This document shows, piece by piece, positions 59,308 through 64,000 of a stretch of DNA of 64,000 bases (the stretch's first letter is position 1; each line of letters begins with the position of its first letter). The notes under the pieces were generated by a model. The model was not told the origin of the DNA. It was given only the letters and a program-made list of their open reading frames with translations, and did not search any database. Source of the DNA: Lingula anatina (Eukaryota > Brachiopoda > Lingulata > Lingulida > Lingulidae); assembly GCF_001039355.2 (NCBI RefSeq), contig NW_019773559.1, positions 514,213-578,212 on the forward strand, read 5' to 3'. The translations under genes and the position numbers were made by a program.

Positions 59308-61502
59308 TCATTTTCGTGCAGACGTGTGTTGTTTTCGACTCTTATTGTGTTTCCACGTGCTGACGATCTGTTTGATATCTGGAGTGCGGTTCATGTCCCT
59401 CCACATATTCACACACTGGTCCAGAATGGCTTTATCACGCGCATCTCCACGCATTTCTCCTATGTCGAACACTGAAAATATAAAATAAAGTAATTTTACA
59501 CATTATCCACAATATTAGTTTTAGGCAATTCGATATACCATGAAGAACCAGTTTAAAATGACCATTTATTTAAAAACTGATACTTTATGGCCTTAACAGG
59601 GGATGGGGTTCCGGAGGGTGAGCTACTCTTGACAACGGGACGTAGTGTGGGGATATGTGATGGCCACCTCTTGTTTAGAGAGAACCTCTAAGATGTGCAT
59701 TGTGGTACTAGGTGACCTTTGTTTATCAAATACAACGTGTAGGCATTACCTCGTATTTCCTCTTGCTTGTAGTCTGGTCTGTTGTGCAATCGTGACGTGC
59801 GAGGAACGCCACTAAATACTCGGTCTAAGTCTTGGCGAATACGAGCTGCGATTTGTGCTGTTATATGAAATGATATAAAGAAAGCAGTTCTTAAAACATC
59901 GGAGTTATATGTATATATATGTACATGTTCAACTAATAAAAAAAAAATTATATATATATTCAAATAATAGAATATTTTGCATGGTGTTTCTCTTTGTATT
60001 CTCTTTATTCAAAGCTCTTCCTGCCTCTCATGCCGACAATGAAAACTCGGAATCTTACCCCGTAATTTGTTGGAAAGCGGCCCTGCGGTACGTGGGCGGA
60101 TACTTCCATGGAATATCTTCTTCACCGTTTCGGGATCCTCTCTAAAAGCTTTAATGCGCTTGAGAGCGCGAAGCTCGCTTGAAACTCTTGCTAGACAGCT
60201 GGTCATATATTTGATGTCGGACTTTTGATGCCCGATGGACTTTGATAATTGACATTCAGCCTTGTGCTCGTGTTTCAGGAAAATCTTAATGTCGTCTGTG
60301 ACACAGTCCAAGTGGACTTCGTTGCGTTTCAGTTGTTGTATTTGTCTGTTGCCTTGAAGGATTTCTGCTCGTAGAGCTTCAATTTCTGCTTTGAGAAGCG
60401 CGGTTTCCTCGGCATGTTTTTTAATGGCCAATGGTGTGGTGCTTTCACTCTTCATGAATCTAAAATTCAACTCTCCCAGACAATCTTCCTTTTCTTCCAG
60501 CTTCGTCTGCAACACTCGTTTTTTGCCTATGGCGTTGCACCTCTGTAAGTGCAGCTTCTCCAGTGCACCCTCCTGTTGATGGAGAACGTCCTCGACCTTC
60601 CCAGTTTCAAACTGCTTTCGTTTTATCGCTAAACGGGACAGTGCGTTGTTTTGGCGTTCCAGTTTTATTTGATTTTGGGTGTCAAGACGATGCTGTTCTA
60701 AAAGTTTGATGTGACACAATACCCTTTTGTCGTAGCCGTCATCAAGAACGATCCATTGCTTCCCAATCTTGGATAGTGCTAAAAATGTGTTGGCCATGTC
60801 ATCCACCAAAATCATGATTTTATCCAGTTCGTCCACAAATCTCTGTATGGAAGTGCTTATGTCAGCCATTTCTTTTTCAAGAACTTCTAGGCGTTCAAAA
60901 TTCTCATCTATTTGGTGCTTGATTTCAATTGTAGTGTCTTCGTACTCTCTTACAGGATAAGAATCAAACTCGTCTGCCTCTTCAGCAAAACTTATGCAGA
61001 ACTTTACCAGATTATCTATAATAGCAGTCTTGAGTTTGCCCTGCATAATGCTTCGAAATTCCCTCAGTTCGTTGTGTTTTTGATTAAGCATGCGAAGTTC
61101 TTCGTTTTCTGGTTTCTGTAGGAGATGATCGTATTTGTCTTGATTCATGTTATCAACCAGATACACAAAACTTTGTAGCGTCACTGTGGAATTTTTATCA
61201 CTTCTAACACGACAAACAATGTCCTCTATATATTCTAACCATTTGTCTTTCTTGTCGTCGTCGATTCCAACGAACCACTGTCTTTTGAAAGCCAAGGTTT
61301 CTCTTTTCACTTCGTCGAGAATAGCGGTGGCTTTTCTCTTGACGCCATCCAAGGAGAGCGGGGCATTGGCGTGCCGATAACGTTGGGTCGGTGGAGGCAG
61401 CATCGTGGGAGATAGTGGAGGCAGGAGGTCTTGCTGGCGCTTTCTTCTCATCACCGATGTGGAAGTAGTCATAATTATTTGAGCTGGAAGACTGATGAAC
61501 AA
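59308..61502 (-). CDS. coiled-coil protein, family not recognised
   Basis: Three exons on the minus strand: 61502-60059, 59857-59750 and 59471-59308; 571 codons plus stop, phases consistent. The N-terminal ~45 residues are basic and proline-rich (LLPPLSPTMLPPPTQRYRHA). A globular-looking part with WFVGIDDDKKDKWLEYIEDI follows. From about residue 190 to 465 there are long heptad-like charged helices (e.g. LEVLEKEMADISTSIQRFVD; EETALLKAEIEALRAEILQG). The C-terminus is basic (STWKHNKSRKQHTSARK). No enzyme motif, membrane span or signal peptide is visible. A cytoskeletal, centrosomal or ciliary role is a guess from composition only. An alternative start at residue 11 (61472) is possible. Confidence 0.85.
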
Positions 61503-62684
61503 CTGGGAGCCAAAACAAACGTTGCTAATACGCCTTGATAATCAATAAACCCTTCCTTTGAAAACACGTTTCAGAACGGAGGCGGTGTCTTCCCTAGGTG
61601 GGCATGGGACATTTCACTAATGACTGAGACTTCGATTTTGTTTTGCATAGTTACGGGTACTCCTGCCGAAAATGAGAACGGATTCGCTGCCGGTTTGTTC
61701 CTAACAACGTTCAATCGAAGCGGAAACGATGTAAAATATTTACCTACGTTAAGAAAACATGAGGGGATCCGGACAATGCACGACAAGGATCATTTGCAAA
61801 CACAGCTCACTTTAGAGGCACACTGTCTAATCAAGTAATGAAGTCCGCATCATAATATAGTTTACACCCTGTCAATTCACCAGCACTATAGGCAAACAGA
61901 CCACCCAACAAATATTTGCCGATAATGACCTCCTGATGAAAGCCGTTTCAGTAGGAAACAATAGTAATTCTCCTTACTACCCCACGTATTCGATTTGAGA
62001 TATCAAATTAAGAAAAAATGTGTCATAATGCAAACATCAATAAACGTCAATAATTTTAGCTGAACAATTTGTTACCAGCGCAAACCGCAACTGGGTATTA
62101 TACGTATTATAATTGCACCTGTATAAAGTAAATACGGCAAAAAAATGGAATTTTGCATTTATATTCTCTGCAACTAATTACATTTTAATAAATCGGTAAT
62201 TTTGGCACGTACTGTATGGTTTATACAAATAATAAGTAAAACATAATTCAATAAAAAATAAAACGTTCGCAGTCTATACGATTTTTATTTACTTCAACGT
62301 GTGCCTGTGTACATCAAGTTATATAATATGTACACACAATATGTGCACCAGATATTTGGTCTTATATGACAAAGTAGAATTAAACGTATATGCCCAAGAC
62401 TCCTTATTTACTGCCTTAAGCCTAGGTCCTAACTACGTTTTGGACACACTTTTTTTTTTTGTTCTTTATGCCCGGTTAGGTCGTAGCTAGATCGCAGGGA
62501 AGAAATCAAGTAATTGGTGAAAAGCTTCTACGTGCTGTTTGCGTCCTCCAAAAGTCGCACGATGGACGTGCTAACCACGCACGAACTCCCACGTTTTCCC
62601 CATTTTTTTGGCCGTAGACCACACGTAGCAGCCCGTACGTTCGGTTGGGACCTGAGCTTTACATACATGCTTTTGGGTAATAGG
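61503..62684. other. 5' flank of the coiled-coil gene, nothing recognised
   Basis: Overlapping opposite-strand frames near 61571-61838 are not supported by any recognisable protein. The promoter of the minus-strand coiled-coil gene should be in the left part. Confidence 0.5.
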
Positions 62685-63290
62685 TTAAGGCTGTGTGTTC
62701 AGTGACTAAGTTAAATCACATTTATACATGTCCTCTTATGGGTGACGTCACAATTGCGATTTTGGGGTAAAAAATGAAAAATCGGTTTCTCAAATTTGTA
62801 TCTTAACTGAGCACCCACGATCACCGTTTCAACACCATTTAGTACTCCAAAACCCTGACAGCAATCATTCTGAATCTCTTTGTTCTGATTTTACCGTTGA
62901 TAAAGCAAAAATGGCTTTGTTTAATGAAAATCTGTAATTAGGGGCTTATAACTCCATAACAAAAACATTTAAACCAAAATGACGGCACTGGATTGTAGCC
63001 CAAACTGTCAATTTTTGTGATAAAAACTTGTTTAGGGATGAAGTTACGCCCCAACTGATTGCTATCTCACCTCAAATAGAAAGGTGGTGAATTGACAATT
63101 AAATGTATGCTCATACGTAGCAATGAGAAATATACATGCTGATATTTTATATTTTCGAGTTTTTTAAATTGTTTTAAATCAGCTCAAAGATAGATGCAGT
63201 ACTTCATAATTAGATGCAAGAAAAAAAAAACACTTCCGGCATCTGGATGATAATAAAGGATTACAATACCCTTAAGGCAAGGTGCGCTGT
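62685..63290 (-). repeat. dispersed repeat, minus-oriented copy
   Basis: Inverted partner of 46955-47610. Shared blocks include GGGGCTTATAACTCCATAAC, ATTTTCGAGTTTTTTAAATT and GTGACGTCACAATTGCG-like ends. The tandem 50-base duplication at the end of the other copy is present only once here. Confidence 0.8.
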
Positions 63291-63559
63291 GATACAGCAA
63301 TCACGATTGGGAAATTGTGACAGTTACAACACAGCACACCTAACGCATTTCTTTAGATTATAACAGAAATGGGACCAATTTTTGCAGTTTTTGGTTTGGT
63401 ATGAATCAAATCAACGTTCATATAATTTTGGTTAAGGATATATCAAATAATTAACACTATTAGTGATATTATGAGTTGATATTTATAAATCAATATTTAT
63501 TAATAAATATGAAGTTCACTGCCTTAATATGTTCTTTTTTAAAGGCAAATAAGTAAAAA

Positions 63560-63591
63560 AAACAAGGCAGCAAAGCTGTCAAATGTACAGA

Positions 63592-63633
<42 letters not shown>
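63560..63633. repeat. repeat tip plus 41-base poly-A
   Basis: AACAAGGCAGCAAAGCTGTC followed by AAATGTACAGAC resembles 44962-44993, and is followed by an uninterrupted A run at 63593-63633. The shared tip marks a dispersed repeat family; the remaining sequence to the window end is AT-rich and holds no recognised gene. Confidence 0.7.
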
Positions 63634-63635
<2 letters not shown>

Positions 63636-64000
63636 TGCAAAAAGGTCATTTGGTCAATTTTGATTAAAAATAAATAATGCTTATAATAGCACAGTCAGTC
63701 AACACTGATTTTTCATCATGCACAACAGGTAACATGGTCAATAACAGGAGCAGATCCAGAAATATTTTCTGACAGTATTCTAAAGTATTTTTGTTGATCC
63801 ATCCTCCATTTTGATGGTCTTCCAACAGAAAAAAAATAGATACCCATCAATATAAACTTTAAAATCTGACTGTCTTCCAGGAGACCCAGAAGATGGTCTC
63901 AATCCACCCCTTCAATAAGATTACAGTTTCAGCACCATGAGAGTTAAAATTCACATGATGAAAGTCCCAATATATGAAAAATGATGACAGTGCATAAGAT

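Noticed and set aside
61571-61838. Opposite-strand 71-72-codon ORFs near the coiled-coil gene start
   Set aside because: Mutually overlapping frames without recognisable protein or splice signals; likely promoter-side DNA.
63593-63633. Poly-A as the tail of a processed pseudogene or LINE
   Set aside because: The sequence before it matches a dispersed repeat tip, with no coding remnant or target duplication found.

Overview
This is a window of animal nuclear DNA. It is AT-rich, with intron-split genes (GT-AG introns of about 90 bp to 5 kb) and many short foldback and nested mobile elements. Typical animal genes are present: FN3K, AIFM3, MRPL44 and a membrane UDP-glycosyltransferase. DIRS-type and Ty3/Gypsy retroelements, dense MITEs and what look like heterozygous duplicate contigs fit a marine invertebrate. 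A lophotrochozoan such as a mollusc is my best guess, but an echinoderm or hemichordate cannot be excluded from sequence alone.

Layout. At 1-3.3 kb a roughly 1.1-kb segment is present twice, with a one-base N join after the first copy. At 3.4-6.9 kb (+) lies an eight-exon fructosamine-3-kinase gene (306 aa), with a decayed copy of its tail near 8.7-9.1 kb. At 13.1-21.5 kb (-) lies a seven-exon gene for a secreted or probably GPI-anchored three-Ig-domain protein (368 aa). At 23.3-24.2 kb is a G/C-tract repeat around a 291-base gap. At 25.6-33.5 kb (+) lies a seventeen-exon AIFM3-type Rieske/flavin oxidoreductase (570 aa).

From 33.8 to 41.75 kb is a nested transposon cluster. A DIRS-type tyrosine-recombinase retrotransposon with inverted termini is interrupted in its recombinase by a 173-bp foldback element with 9-bp target duplications. 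Its reverse transcriptase region is interrupted by a decayed Ty3/Gypsy element. That element is itself split by a 576-bp Harbinger-like element with TAA target duplications. From 42.8 to 47.6 kb are dispersed and tandem repeats around a 403-base gap.

From 48.4 to 61.5 kb is a gene-dense stretch: a single-exon UDP-glycosyltransferase (533 aa, +); the last two exons of an unrecognised gene (-); mitochondrial ribosomal protein L44 (ten exons, 351 aa, +); and, convergent with it, a three-exon coiled-coil protein (571 aa, -). The window ends in a second, inverted copy of the 47-kb dispersed repeat and a poly-A tract.

The genes do not form a pathway; this is ordinary animal gene order. Exon borders were placed by hand from splice signals, reading phase and family resemblance. 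In every complete model the summed exon length is a multiple of three and ends in a stop codon, an internal check on the structures.
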